Counted from the first letter of the stretch, positions 1-10,785 are shown. The stretch is 64,000 nucleotides of DNA from Heterobilharzia americana (GCA_944470555.2 OX104128.1:3348001-3412000); one strand, 5' to 3'. Made by a program: numbers and translations. The notes: generated by a model from the letters alone, not told the origin.

Positions 1-236
1 TTCCAATGCAGTAATTATATAAGCCAGGCCTTTGAGTGGAATCCCAAGGGGAAACGACGAGTTAGGTGTCCAATTCGAGGGTGACATGGAGGAGATAGTG
101 TGAGGAAGAAATGAAAGCTTGTGGGCAGTCATGGATCCAGGTTGAAAAGACTGCAGAGAAGAGAGTGGAATGGAGACATGCTACTGAAGCCCTCTGTTCC
201 ACTAGGAATCCAAGGGAAAAACAATAATAATAATAA
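1..236 (+). mobile_element. LINE 3' terminal fragment
   Basis: This is the 3' end of the APE-type non-LTR retrotransposon that recurs throughout the window. It carries the same closing segment as the copies at 20870-21170, 24600-24890, 42960-43240 and 58690-58970: a region around 'gacatggaggagat', then 'gtgctactgaa-like' text, 'ttccactagga' and an (AAT)n tail at 220-236. The element continues off the left edge. Confidence 0.85.
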
Positions 237-559
237 TTACATAAGCTAGTAAAATTACAGATGAAAGTTTAGTAAATAAAAGGACAAAGTTGAAAGGTAA
301 AGCAATAAAACAACTTGTTTCAAAGATTTGGACTAATGGAAGTTCATCTCAAACAACTAACACCTGCAAATATAGGAATGACTTATAAGTATGGAAGCAA
401 TAACGGACTCATAAATACATGAATAGATCAGAAACCCAAGATTTAAAAAAGCGCACAGAAAAGATTTCACAAGATAAATTGCTATAACATTGACAATTAT
501 TGACAGTACTATGCTTTGGAAATTTGCACCAGAAGGACTTAATTTTCAAATAAGTATAA

Positions 560-870
560 CATTGGTTTGAAATATCATTTGCGTCATAACTCAGGATTGT
601 TACTTATTGTTCTTCTATGTCTCATTTCATTTAGCACCTCCGGAAAGTGAGTTTGAATACTGTTTTAACTCATTGTTAAAAGATGCTTACAAACTACATT
701 TTGGTAGGCCTTTATACATTTTAGTAGCGGTCAAACTGTTATCCATCTTTCCATATATACGAATAAACAAAGAGACAAGAACCACCGTCAATTTGATGAA
801 ATACAAGTTTTCCACCAGTTTGTATGTTAACCTTGACACTCAGTAAGTGACTAGGAATTATCTCATATAA
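560..870 (+). repeat. Tandem-duplicated module, copy 1 (copy 2 at about 1975-2290)
   Basis: Roughly 300 bp here resemble 1975-2290 in the same orientation. Shared marks in order are a pyrimidine-rich acceptor, a 12-nt stretch ending in 'cggaaa', a GTGAGT donor, text like 'tttgaatactgttttaactcat', and later 'gtttgtat..tga' followed by 'taatactgt'. The copies are clearly diverged. The duplicated unit carries one candidate microexon each time. Confidence 0.5.
635..646 (+). CDS. Candidate 12-nt microexon, gene C (phase 1-1)
   Basis: Twelve bases sit between a good acceptor (ctcatttcatttag) and a strong donor (GTGAGT at 647). Read in phase 1 they give Pro-Pro-Glu plus split codons. A matching exon at 2018-2029 gives Thr-Thr-Glu, and both join in frame to the tail exon at 4971, which also enters in phase 1. 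The symmetric 1-1 phase matches linker exon 2 of gene B (51643-51693). Tiny symmetric exons are well known in schistosome micro-exon genes. Support is splice signals, duplication and phase only; the upstream exons lie outside the window. Confidence 0.4.
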
Positions 871-2017
871 TACTGTATGATTTATGCCATGAAATGGAGG
901 CAGCCATACAATTTTGGAATTAGATTGAGATTTATCCCCAAAATTCCTTCTACTTTTTCATACGAAAGTCTATTGAACTTCCTAGAAATCTCTAACAAAC
1001 GCTGAGCTATTCCAGTCTCATTCATTCCGTTTACACTCTACGACCAAAGTTCTATTTGTGGAGGTGTTAGTATCTGGATAAGATAACCTATCAAACCACA
1101 GGTCTTTGCATTTTCAACGTGTGACGATATGTGTTTGTCTTGGCCAAAATGACAGTTTTCTTCCTGATGAAGCGTCATCATTGTTTGTGTTAACTGAGTA
1201 TCCGGACTAAATGAGATGCATTGGCCTATCGCTTTTCTATTTATGTACTGCCTTATGTTGAGTTTCGCTCAATATATTCAAGTTTAGAGACTACGACTTC
1301 AAAAGATGCACTTTCGTGACACGTACTACGTTGATTTCCTGACTATCCATGTGCCTGACTGTGACAAAATTTCATTGAAGGGATACAACACCACACAAGG
1401 ACTCAGAGGTTATTATATTTACGTGCCAATCTGAAAAGTGGTCCCTCAACTCATTAACAACACGGATTTAAACATTTATAGATTGCTGAAAGCCAATTTT
1501 ACCGACTCAGTTAGATTTCTGAAAAGAATATCTAATATATTAGACGCAAAATTTAACTTTCAAGCAGAAATGTACAGATGGTTCATGTGCTCACATAATC
1601 CACAAAAATAGGAGGAATTTGCTCGAGAAATGACTGTCAAATCGAAAAAGTATCTATCTTGGAAATTCAGAATGACTAATAATGATCAGGATGAAAGTGT
1701 ATGCAGCAGATCTCTCCATAGGAGGACAAAACCCATGCACAGGATTCCACGGACAGACATCACCAAATAGAACCAAACTGATCGACACATTCCTATGATT
1801 CCTTCAGTGATTAGCGAATACTAACCACTTGAACACTGTAAATAAACCATAAGGGACATCAAGTCACATTCACTGCATTTCGATGCATATAATGTCCAGC
1901 ATTATCAATTATCATCTCGTCTACCGACCAACAATTCCACAATTAAAATGCTGCTGGTATCTAACATTTGATTTGTTGCATAAACCTGTCTCATTATCTC
2001 TTGTTTGCATTCTGTAG

Positions 2018-2029
2018 GAACTACGGAAA
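2018..2029 (+). CDS. Candidate 12-nt microexon, duplicate, gene C (phase 1-1)
   Basis: A second 12-nt exon-like unit lies between acceptor 'tttgcattctgtag' and donor GTGAGT at 2030. Its last six bases (cggaaa) match the 635-646 unit. In phase 1 it reads Arg(split)-Thr-Thr-Glu-(split), a Thr-rich linker segment like the linkers of genes A and B. Joined to 4971 the frame stays open. It could be a chance splice-site pair, but its recurrence in a duplicated block argues against that. Confidence 0.4.
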
Positions 2030-3873
2030 GTGAGTTGTTTGAATGTTGCTTTAGCTCATAGTAAAATGACCTGAGGTTTGTTTTAAATAAGTTTCATTTA
2101 GTAGAGTGTTGAGACATTTTGAAAGTGGTTGAGATGTCATGCATTTATGCATGTGCACGGATATACGCAGGCACATGAGTGTTTGTTACTTTGACGGAAT
2201 ACGGGTTTTCTGTGAGTTTGTATATTGAGCATGTCAGTGAGTAAGTGAGTAATGGATAGTAATCTGATAATACTGTGTAATCTTCACAGTTAAAGATGGA
2301 CTGTAATGTTTTGAGTTTTTAACTTCCTTTTTTCAATTTGGTTGTTTTTATAGACATGGATAAATTTTTATGCTTACTCTTGTTCACTATTAATGACGCT
2401 TGAATGTTTTAATTGTAACTGTTTGTTAAAGTTTAATTTTTTCAAATAGGAAAGATAACAAGCCACTTGGAGAATGTCATTATTCTAACATCCAAACATC
2501 CCATTGAGAAACATATCCTGTAGTCTTCTTAAAGAATCTCCAGTATGGCTGACGTAAGGAATGTGGGCTTCATAAATTTGTCTCTTTTTCAAGGCATAGT
2601 GGATTACACTCCTTGAAACATCACTTAACAGTCTTTACCAAATCAATGTAAACCTATCGAAATATGCACGCCTACGCCTACTTTGTACTTTAAAAGTCTG
2701 GGCTTCACATTTTCTTAAACCAGATGTCCAGAAAATGAAACACTTTTTACAGTTTTCTTTCATTTTGTTTCAAGTATCTGATCAAACTGACCACATATTT
2801 TACAAAACTAGTTCTTCATCATCCCTTTTCACTTACGTTTTCATCACACTGTGACGGTTTCTTATTTAACTAATTAGTTTTTTCTGTTTGATGGCTTACC
2901 TAACTACATTTGTTTCGACTGATAATCACATTTCTAACTTGTTATAATCTTCAACCAACAACGAAATTTCTTCGCTCACTTGGCTTCCTTGTTTCCGTGA
3001 CCTGTAATCTCCCACAGCGTTCGGTTGATTTATCTATAGATGATAGTGATAGCTGACGGTGAAATGAAAAACAGTGTTGAGGTAACATCTGAATCCGAGG
3101 TCTCTGAACTAGTTACTAGATCTTCTGCCGAGTGACCCACAAGATCTATCTGCTAGCTAAGGGGTAACCACACTTCAGTCACGGAGATATCTTCCTGTTT
3201 ATCATGTAAATACATGATATGGAACGGTGCACTGATCATCAGTATATTAGCTGCGTAACCAGATCTTCCCTCCCTAATTCAAACTGAGGCTTATGGAAGG
3301 TAGGAGTTCGTCAGCACTGGATCTCGCAGCTAAGTTGGTAAACAGTCGAGTAGGTAATCCTGAGATCAGTAGTTTTAATCTTATTGTGATCAGGCTTTTA
3401 TTTCAAGCTCACTCAACACATTGGAACGTCAAGCATACCAGTCTGCTAAAGCATGGTTATCCTACATACTTTAATGAATAATTACTTCAATGAATCATGA
3501 AACATCATACTTATCCATACTGATGCACTTCACTAATACACTCATAATAAAAATGCCACAAATGTACAGTAGCAAATGTATTGCGTGAAGATGGAGCTAT
3601 ATTGTAAATTGGCAGATGCAGGAGAAGATAAACGACTTGATATTTGCCGAATCGTTCTATGGTAGCATGGTCACCACGAAACCTCAAACTCCTGCGTTCC
3701 TTGTATGACTGGACCATGAGTGTGAACCTAGGAAAAATTCCATACTAGGTTGAATCAAATGTTGAATACCATCAGGTTGTCAATAGTTTTCCAAGTCATA
3801 TCAGTCCATGGTTAAACACACCCTAAAATGTAACTATCCACTGATTTTCACTTGGTGACTGACATTATGAAAA

Positions 3874-3992
3874 ATACTGGGTGATGATTGGGGGTGAGAC
3901 GAAAATCTGGGGCGAGGCCGGACTCTAACCAGCGACCATTCTACCCGGTGAGGCGACCACCAGGTAGAGTCTCACCTCCAATCATCACCCAG
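3874..3992. repeat. Short inverted repeat with tRNA-like centre
   Basis: A 24-25 bp arm at about 3876-3900 (starting 'actgggtgatgattgg') returns as its reverse complement at 3968-3992. Between the arms is a GC-richer segment with 'gactctaaccagcgacc', which resembles the end of a tRNA gene read backwards. It looks like a short foldback element of the SINE-derived kind seen elsewhere in the window. Confidence 0.5.
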
Positions 3993-4229
3993 TATAAATA
4001 CTAGTCTGCCAAACTAAGGGTATCTCAGATAGTCAAATGATAATTATGAAAAATGATTCTGAACTACGAAACCCGTGGACAGCATCCAACTATATATCTT
4101 TCAAACCGATGTAGTAATTTAGTAGGAACAGATACTGCTCTGTCGTTTGATTTGGTATACTGTAGTGGAATGCTAAACATGCTGTCCCATAAATGAAGAG
4201 TTTTAAATGTCATAAAACTCAGTTTTTCG

Positions 4230-4665
4230 TAAACTGGTTGTACTTCAAGTTGGTATTAATCATATACTGACATCGGTTGGAGGGACAATGGAAACCTGGG
4301 AGCACTGGACAGCTGTTTCGTCCTAGTATGGGATTCCTCAGCAATGCGCACCCATGACCCTACCAGGTAAGGAACCCGCGAGAGGCGATTCCCGAAGTTC
4401 CAGTGAGAATTCGTGACCAGTGGGGCAAACCTGGTAGTTGTGAGGACAATTACTCAAGGATAACACTAGGTGGCACTCTCTGTATGTCATGAACTAACAG
4501 AAGTAGGAAATATGGACTTGGAGGTCACGGGTTCGATCCCTGATGGCGTCATGGCTGTGCACTACTGAAGCTATCAAATGCCCCCAGGTTTCCAGTGTTC
4601 CTCTAACTGATGTCAGTCTACAATGAATACCAACTTAAAATATCTCTAAATCCCATAACCTCCCC
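4230..4665. mobile_element. Foldback SINE with inverted arms (hammerhead family 1)
   Basis: The left arm (about 4245-4352) and right arm (about 4545-4650) are inverted copies. 'gacatcggttggagggac' on the left answers 'tctaactgatgtcagtc' on the right, and both continue outward into an 'aataccaactt'-type sequence. The left arm holds an antisense hammerhead (4303-4346); the right-arm hammerhead is decayed. The centre contains 'gggttcgatccc', a tRNA B-box-like sequence, at about 4528-4539. The layout is shared with 7066-7336, 11127-11476 and 17615-18300. Confidence 0.65.
4303..4346 (-). ncRNA. Hammerhead ribozyme-like motif
   Basis: On the minus strand, in order: CATTG, core CTGAGGA, stem II ATCC/GGAC around CATACTA, GAAA, then the palindromic stem III ACAG/CTGT, cleavage-site C, and CAGTG. 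Stem I CATTG/CAGTG pairs fully with one G-U. The first pair of stem II is an A-C mismatch (G-C in the better copies), so activity is probably reduced. The conserved residues C3, U4, G5, A6, G8, A9, G12, A13 and A14 are all present. Confidence 0.65.
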
Positions 4666-4970
4666 TACAAATTCGCTTAAACTGTTCGTAGTTTGCTTTA
4701 TCCTGACAGTCAGCTATCATAATGACAATCATAGTCAAGATTCAACCAGACAATTTAACGATTATTAGACGTCCAGTGAAAAATACAAGTTTTGTTTGTA
4801 TAAATCTCAACATGTTTGGAAGAGAATAATTCCAACGTTTGATATGGAATGTAGTTCTAAGATTTTTCAAATTTCTGTCCAAAAAATGTAGTTTTTTGTG
4901 AATCTACTGTAAATTGTAAAGATAATTTTGTTATATTTATTTCATTGATCTTTTTTATACCCTTTTAAAG

Positions 4971-5092
4971 AGATACCGGACACAAGTACAGAAGAAAAAA
5001 GAAACTTAACCTACCAACAAGAATATTTATCGGTTTATTACATACTAAAAAAATGTTATCAAATTTATTCAGTAGGTTTAAAGGATGAATGA
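4971..5092 (+). CDS. C-terminal tail exon of a third Kunitz-tail gene (gene C)
   Basis: This terminal exon follows acceptor 'atacccttttaaag' and enters in phase 1, like the tail exons of genes A (33397) and B (53417). It opens with Ile-Pro-Asp-Thr-Ser-Thr-Glu-Glu-Lys-Arg, a polar Thr-containing lead as in the paralogs. In the strict frame it ends at TGA 5090-5092 after 39 codons. If the A-run at 5047-5053 were one base longer, the frame would end KKMLSNLFSRFKG, stop 5086-5088, which matches the A ending [11 protein letters not shown] and the B ending [11 protein letters not shown] much better. So either the tail is frameshifted (pseudogene or homopolymer error) or it has a new C-terminus. Signal-peptide and Kunitz exons would lie to the left of the window. 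AATAAA occurs at 5092 and 5264. Confidence 0.5.
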
Positions 5093-5263
5093 ATAAATGT
5101 GACTGAATTTGCACATGAGAGAATACGTATGGTTTGTACGGTATTCTGAAGAGAATATTATTATTTAAGATTAACTATATGTAATATTTTCATTCTTCAA
5201 TTTGTTTTTAACTCACTTCATCTTCAAACCACTGAAAGATTGAAACTGTTAACTTCTAATGTG

Positions 5264-5269
5264 AATAAA
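5264..5269 (+). terminator. AATAAA poly(A) signal, gene C
   Basis: AATAAA lies about 175 nt after the tail-exon stop, similar to the roughly 140-nt spacing in genes A and B. Another AATAAA overlaps the stop at 5092-5097. Confidence 0.35.
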
Positions 5270-6293
5270 TGTTAGACATGTTATCTCTAATTTTTTGACT
5301 ATAATTCCAACATTTGTGTAATTGTAATAAACGATATTTACACATGAAGCTTTCTTATGAATCTACTAATCTGTGAAGATTTTTCTCCTCAATCAATCAT
5401 TTATGTGTGTATAAGTTTTAATAACTTGAAAACAAGATAGAAAAACAGAGAAGTTCAGCGAAGAGTTGCTCTTTTTTGCATCTATATCATTCTGAAGCCA
5501 TACAATAGCATATAACTAAGTATTTCACTTACTTGACAACAGAAAACGAATTTTTTATATAATATTTTTAAGAAAATCCTACTCAGCTTTCGTTAGAAAT
5601 TAGGATCTTAGAAAACCAACTACAGAAAATATGAGAAAGTAATTGGGAAAAGTTTATTTGATTTATATCACACAGTGATATACTATTATTTACTTGATGA
5701 CGTTTCCAGTATCAATTAACATTGCTCATTATCATTATTAATGTAATAATACTACTTTAGATATCTGAATTTTATAGTCTTGTCACCTCATGTTCTTTGT
5801 TAAAGTGTTGTGTCATCTTTACTACATGTGTTGAGTTGGGTGTTGATTCGATGAACAAGGATTCAGTAATCAATCTCTTTCAATATCCATTTTATTACAT
5901 TGAACTTAATTACAGTAGTTTTATCCCACCGAGTATACTGTGTGGTTGAGTGTTAATACATACGCTGGAATAGCCGAATGTTTTTTCAAAATTATTGACC
6001 CTATTGGGGTCTGTCATTCTTTATTTAGCTAAATGCCTATGTTCGGCTATTCTAACTGAACCCAACCGACTTGTTTGACGCATACACTTGACCTCACAGT
6101 CATTACATAGAATTTGATAGATTGGATTATTTTGCTTAATTGGTTCTATCGGATCCTTAAGCCAGCCGACAAAGTTTACCGCTGAGTGAGTTTGTAGGTT
6201 TAAATGTCACCCTACTTCCTATGTAAAGTTTCTGATGTACCTTCCTTACTGGGTAACACAATGTAGACTGTTATTTTTGCGTTTCTCGCGTGT

Positions 6294-6578
6294 TCATACG
6301 AATTTCTTGATAAACTGCGGAGGATAATTATTAACTATCAGCGCTTCTTTCACGTGTTTCAATTCCTTGTTTAAATCTTTGCACTGACTAGTCAGTTTTC
6401 TAACTCTATCAGGTAGACATTTGACTAAACCTGCCTTAACTGACATTGGATGAAATGACTTGAAGTCTAGATCACCTGTTAGAATGTGTCGGTTTTCTGT
6501 AGACGGTAGTATCCATAGAAATTTAGCTGAATATAGAATGACAGACCCCAATAAGATCAATAGTCTTAAAAAAAACAT
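6294..6578 (-). pseudogene. PLE reverse transcriptase C-terminal fragment
   Basis: The minus strand encodes a stretch including MSVKAGLVKCLPDRVRKLTS and KEALIVNNYPPQFIKKFV. It is homologous to the minus-strand fragment at 62403-62918 (PLKVGLVKCLSGRAKQLTS, NALHLNNYPPKFINKFI). This corresponds to the region just after the RT domain in Penelope-like polyproteins. No catalytic motif is retained. Confidence 0.65.
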
Positions 6579-6847
6579 TCGGCTATTCTAGCGTATGTAT
6601 CAATACACAACCACACAATATAGTGGTGGGTAGGATAAAACTATTGTACTTAAGTTCAATATAATTAGATAGATACTGAGAGAGATTGATTACTCAATCT
6701 TTGTTCATTGAACCAACACCCAACCCGACACATGTAATAGAAATGACGCAACACCTATACCAGAGATATGGAAAACTTTACTATCAATGAAAGCAAATAA
6801 TATCAGGCGACAGAACTATGAAAATCAAATGTCGAAAGTAGTGTGAT

Positions 6848-6922
6848 TACACATTGATATGATTATGAGCAGTGATAATTTCTGCTCGGAACTTCATCAA
6901 GTAAATAGTACTAGATCACTGT
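6848..6922 (+). ncRNA. Hammerhead-like fold at a PLE end
   Basis: The order is CATTGAT, ATGATTA, stem GAGCA/TGCTC, GGAAC, TTC, ATCAAGTAAAT. The outer strands pair (ATTGAT/ATCAAG-type) and the inner stem is perfect, as in a type I hammerhead, but the core is degraded (GGAA instead of GAAA). PLE pseudo-LTRs are known to encode hammerheads. Compare 63469-63520, where GAAACGTC is intact. Confidence 0.35.
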
Positions 6923-7083
6923 ATGTTATAAATCAAACGAACAAATCTAAAATGCAATTAAATTCTATCACAATGCCTTAGTTTTACACCTTTATTTAAT
7001 GAGATCGTAGCAATATTAAATTGTTATTGAGATGAATGGGGATTTTTAATTTAGAAGTTGGGGAACCATTGAAAATCTGGGAT

Positions 7084-7127
7084 CACTGGACAGCTGTTTC
7101 GTCCTAGTATGGGACTCCTCAGCAGTA
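7084..7127 (-). ncRNA. Hammerhead ribozyme, best-formed copy
   Basis: On the minus strand, in order: TACTG, CTGAGGA, GTCC, loop CATACTA, GGAC, GAAA, CAGCTGTC, CAGTG. Stem I TACTG/CAGTG (one G-U), stem II GTCC/GGAC and stem III ACAG/CTGT all pair, and every invariant core base is present. Predicted cleavage is after the C of CTGTC, at 7089 on the plus numbering. Stem III has essentially no loop, a known feature of schistosome and newt hammerheads, which often act as dimers. Confidence 0.75.
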
Positions 7128-7233
7128 CGCACTCATGACCTAGCTAGGGATCGAATTCAGGACCTTCAGGTTCCACCGCGAATGCGTTAACCGTTCAGTC
7201 TTGAGTTCGATCCCTAGCTGGGTCATGGATGCG

Positions 7234-7277
7234 TACCGCTGAGGAGTTCCATACTAGGACGAAACAGCTGTCCAGTG
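7234..7277 (+). ncRNA. Hammerhead ribozyme, sense partner in the palindrome
   Basis: The order is TACCG, CTGAGGA, GTTC, loop CATACTA (sharing the last C), GGAC, GAAA, CAGCTGTC, CAGTG. Stem II pairs with one G-U. Stem I has one C-A mismatch. Core residues are intact, and predicted cleavage is between 7272 and 7273. It faces the minus-strand motif at 7084-7127, about 105 bp away. Confidence 0.7.
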
Positions 7278-7345
7278 CTCCCAGATTTTCAGTGGTTCCC
7301 CAACTGATGTTAGTTCATGATGAATACTACTTCTAAACTAAATTA

Positions 7346-8062
7346 TCAAGTTGAATGATGCAATGTGATTAATGTTGATGAATGTAGTGAGAAATCAGAA
7401 TTTTGAATATGAAAGAATGTGATATATGGGAAAACGTAATATCTTAGTTAGTTAGTAGGAGAAAGGAGAGATTATTGGAGTCAAATGCTTTTCCAAGTAA
7501 AGTTTATTGGAAATGAAACTTCTTTTCAATGCAGAATTTAGCCTTCAAAATATGAATTGTCATGACTCAACAGTTTGAAGAATTTTCAGGCGTATACATT
7601 TCAGATGGATAACAAGAACTTTATATGTGACCCTGATAGTGTGAGAAACATAATTCACCTCCGAAAAAACTCAGTTTTCTAGCACAATATGCTGTTGTTT
7701 ATGGATTTCATATTCAGTTTGCTGAAAAAAACCTCAACGTGAAAATATCCATTTTATTCTTCAGTTTATTTTCTTATAAATGTAGCTATAATGTGTTTAC
7801 GAATTGTTCACAAGCGCAGAAATACTATTCATTACTTTTACGGAAATCTTTCACCTTTGTGTTATATTTACTTAGGATATTGATAGCTAATAGAAGGTTT
7901 TGTGCGCGTTGGTACTTGTCAATAAGGCGTATCTGAAAGCTTGAGGGAACTGAAGTCACATTGAGTTATTCAAGCCTCCATGGACTTCATGTAAGACTGG
8001 GTTTGATATAATGACTGGTCACTGAAGAGCAATCAAGTTAATGTTGTCTAGTATTGAGTGCC
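7346..8062. other. Non-coding stretch
   Basis: No recognised gene. A 65-codon open frame at 7739-7936 starts at GTG rather than ATG and resembles nothing I know. Confidence 0.5.
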
Positions 8063-10785
8063 TAACCTCGCCTAGATAACTAGTTCACTAATTACTAGCC
8101 AGTCCTAAGCCCGGATAAAGGGGGAAGGTTGCGCATAGGGCTAACAACCCTACCCCGTAAGACCAATCAATCGCTAAAGAAACCTCAGAGCACAAAAAAT
8201 ATGAAAATAAAATTATTCCTCGCTGGAATCGGAGAGACGAACTGATGACGGTTGGTAAAAGACTTCGGGAAGCCAGTTGGCCAATGTGTCTTCTATCGAT
8301 GAAAGCGAAAGTAAACGTGGGGACATGGAGTGCCGCACAATGTTTGCACCTAGCAAAGCTGCCCAGGTTGCGAAAGAGATTAGAAAGTATAGCATAGATG
8401 CGCTAAGAATCTACGAAAGCAAATGGAATGTAAGTGAACTCTCCAAACCATCAACTAGAGAGTCAATAATCCACTCCGATATTATCACCCAGATGACAAC
8501 CACGAACACACTGAGTTTTGGAGTGGCTATCATGATGTCTCAAAGAACATCGAAGGCTCTCTCTCATGCAGTGGGAACCAATCTGCAGGATCATGACAGC
8601 AAGATGGACTCAACTCAAAAGGAAGAAAAATCACAACCATTCAGCGTTACGCTATGCACTCAAAAATAATGCAGATGAAGAGAAGAAGGAGGAATTCCAC
8701 AGACAACTATAATCAGCACTGGACAAGACCCCACTTCAGTTGGCGACATCAAAATTCTAATGGGTGACATGGATTCCAAACTGATAGCGCAAAACACGGA
8801 AAGAGGACTCATCCATCATGGGTCAAGAAGCATTCGGTGAAATGAATGAGAATGGAGTACTGTTTGCAAAGTTTTGAGCATTCAAAGATTTGGTGATTGG
8901 AGGCACTATGTACAAGCACAAGGATTTTCACAAAGCGACGTGGGTTTCATCAGATGGACATACTACATTAAAAATCAGATAGACTTCATCTTAAGGTGAA
9001 GAAAGTGGAGACGCAGCCAGCCTACTGGATACAAAATCAGATCAAAAAGAGGAGCAGCTGTAGGTTCACACCACTATCTAGTGCAAGGAACCTACCTTCA
9101 AAATCAAGTTGAAAGCCTTCAAGGGAGTTGGTGATGATAGGCCACAGTTCAAGTTCAACATCCACAACAGAAACTGAATGACAAAACTACAAAGGACATT
9201 ACATCGACCTTCAGGACAAAATGGGAGACATTGAGTAACATCTCTGGAGAAACCTGCGTGGAAGAACACTGGAACTCTTTGAAAGAGATGTGGAAGGATA
9301 ACAGGAATAATCATGTTGGGAAGGAAGATGAAGCAAGACGAGACAAGGACTGGATCTTAGCGGACACATGGAACCTGATAGAGGAGGGAGAAGAAAATGG
9401 TGAAGCAGAAGATGAACCAGTGCAGTGCAGTGCAGGGATGAAAAACGAAAAAAGGAACTGAACACAAACTATAACACACTACACTGGACAAAGAAGTGAA
9501 GAAAAGTGGACGTAAAGACAAAAGACACTTCTACGACACATTGGCAAGTGAAGCAGGTAAGAGAGATAGAGACCTAACAAGATTGTATCAAATAAGATCA
9601 ACGCAGATGAAAGCAATAAAAGATGATGGAGGAAATATAATTACTAAAGAGAAGAAACGAAGGATACTTCAAAAAACTCTGAACCGATCACCACCACCTG
9701 CAACTCATCTGGAAATGCCACCAGCGGCCCAGCAACAGAACTACCAGTGAACACAAGCCCTCCGACGAAAGTAGAAGTGAAGTTTCGAACGCCATAAAGC
9801 TGCTGAAATCCGGGGAAAGCAGAAGAACTAGATGGAATTCCTCCAGAAGCACTAAAAACACATGCAGAGACACCAAAATTGCAGAAGTTTTGGACGGAAG
9901 GAAGGAAAGATACCAGCCGGTTGATTGAAAGAATGCCTACCTTGTCAAACTCCTAAAAAAGGAGACCTAAGTCACTGAAAGAACAAGAACTGGTGCGGAA
10001 TCATACTTCTGGCTACGCCAAGCGAAATATTATGCCGCATCGTCCTGGAGAGGCTAAAATATCCTCTGCGTTCAAAATTGCGACCGGAAGAGTGTGGTGG
10101 CTGAATTCAGGGAGAACGAATCGTGTGCGGATCAAATTGCAACTCTACGCTATGCGTCATCATAGAACAGAGCATAGACTGGCAGTCAACTCAGCACCTC
10201 AACTTCATCGACTTTGAAAAAGATCTTGACAGCGTTAACCGAGAAGTAACTTTGAAAATGCATCACTGCTACGGTTTTATCAACCTCATCCAACAGCTAT
10301 ATCATTATGATACTACATGCCAAGTGATTCACAATCAAAAGCTCAGTAACGCCTTGGAAGTGAACAAAGGAAGGTGTAAGATAAGGTTCCCGACTACCAT
10401 CACCAATGATCTTCTTGACTGTGGTCGACTGGACTGGACTCGATCATGCAGCAGACAACTGTGAGGAGCGAGATGATCGGCATACACTGACTGGACCGAT
10501 GAAAAGACCCAAAAGAAGATTTGGGTTTCGCCGCTGGTGATCACTCACGTCTAACATCTTGTCGCACAATGTCGAAGATCAGCAGGCAAAAGCCAACAAG
10601 TTGACAGAAGAGACAACAAGACGAGACTCCTTTCAGGTGAACGTGGAGAAGACAGAGGTGATGAATATATCCAACCAACAACAACAGCAACAACGACAAC
10701 AAGAAGCACCAATCACCATCACCGAGTGAAATCTGAAGGAAGTTGTCTCTTTCACCTACCTACCTACCTACCTCAGTAAAGTTAT
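8063..10785 (+). mobile_element. LINE copy with 5' UTR, endonuclease and RT, 3' truncated
   Basis: The 5' end (aacctcgcctag...) matches the start of the copy at 55573 and, in reverse, the one ending near 36340. A broken APE-type endonuclease follows (8320-9000: APSKAAQVAKEIRKYSIDAL, SFGVAIMMS, 'gggtgacatgga' for the MGDM motif), then a linker and a broken RT (9780-10740: pieces like NFIDFEKDLDSVNRE and YDTTCQVIHNQKLSNALEV). Frameshifts and stops interrupt every part. The copy stops in a short CTAC repeat at 10757-10775 and lacks the usual 3' UTR and (AAT)n tail. It belongs to the family widely annotated in flukes as endonuclease-reverse transcriptase or 'craniofacial development protein 2-like'; the exact clade (RTE-like or other) was not resolved. 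Not functional. Confidence 0.8.

Larger units (their letters stand above)
237..4229. other. AT-rich non-coding DNA of locus C
   Basis: No long coding region is supported here. The stretch holds two candidate 12-nt exons (635-646 and 2018-2029), a weak tRNA-like patch near 3320-3385 and an inverted repeat at 3874-3992. An open frame at 607-846 lacks an ATG and runs through the first small exon and its intron, so it is not called as a gene. The rest is probably intron of the gene ending at about 5092. Confidence 0.5.
5640..6940. mobile_element. Penelope-like element fragment in a foldback
   Basis: A left arm (about 5640-6040) and right arm (about 6525-6930) are inverted copies, roughly 80 percent alike by eye. 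'tagccgaatgttttttcaaaa' on the left answers 'ttaaaaaaaacattcggcta' on the right, and both contain 'gggtctgtcatt' and a 'tttacttgatga' end. The centre holds minus-strand PLE coding remnants. Inverted partial copies (pseudo-LTRs) are typical of Penelope-like elements. The same end sequences recur at 33780-33900, 53830-53900 and 63290-63525. Confidence 0.65.
7066..7345. mobile_element. Foldback SINE, near-perfect 100-bp inverted arms
   Basis: The arms at about 7066-7165 and 7204-7306 are near-exact inverted copies around a short loop. Both outer ends reach 'agttggggaacc' or its complement, and the inner ends are 'gggatcgaa' and 'ttcgatccc' (tRNA B-box-like). Each arm holds a hammerhead, minus at 7084-7127 and plus at 7234-7277. 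The right arm has about 25 extra outer bases and then 'cttctaaa', which also borders the left arm, so the left arm carries a small deletion rather than ending at an element boundary. Confidence 0.75.

Noticed and set aside
607..846. 79-codon open frame near the left edge
   Set aside because: It starts at TTG, has no recognisable domain and runs across a strong acceptor and GTGAGT donor; the 12-nt exon inside it is the better call.
9078..9465. Open frames on the strand opposite the LINE at 8063-10785
   Set aside because: Shadow frames of the LINE coding region with no independent support; the same holds for antisense frames over other LINE copies.
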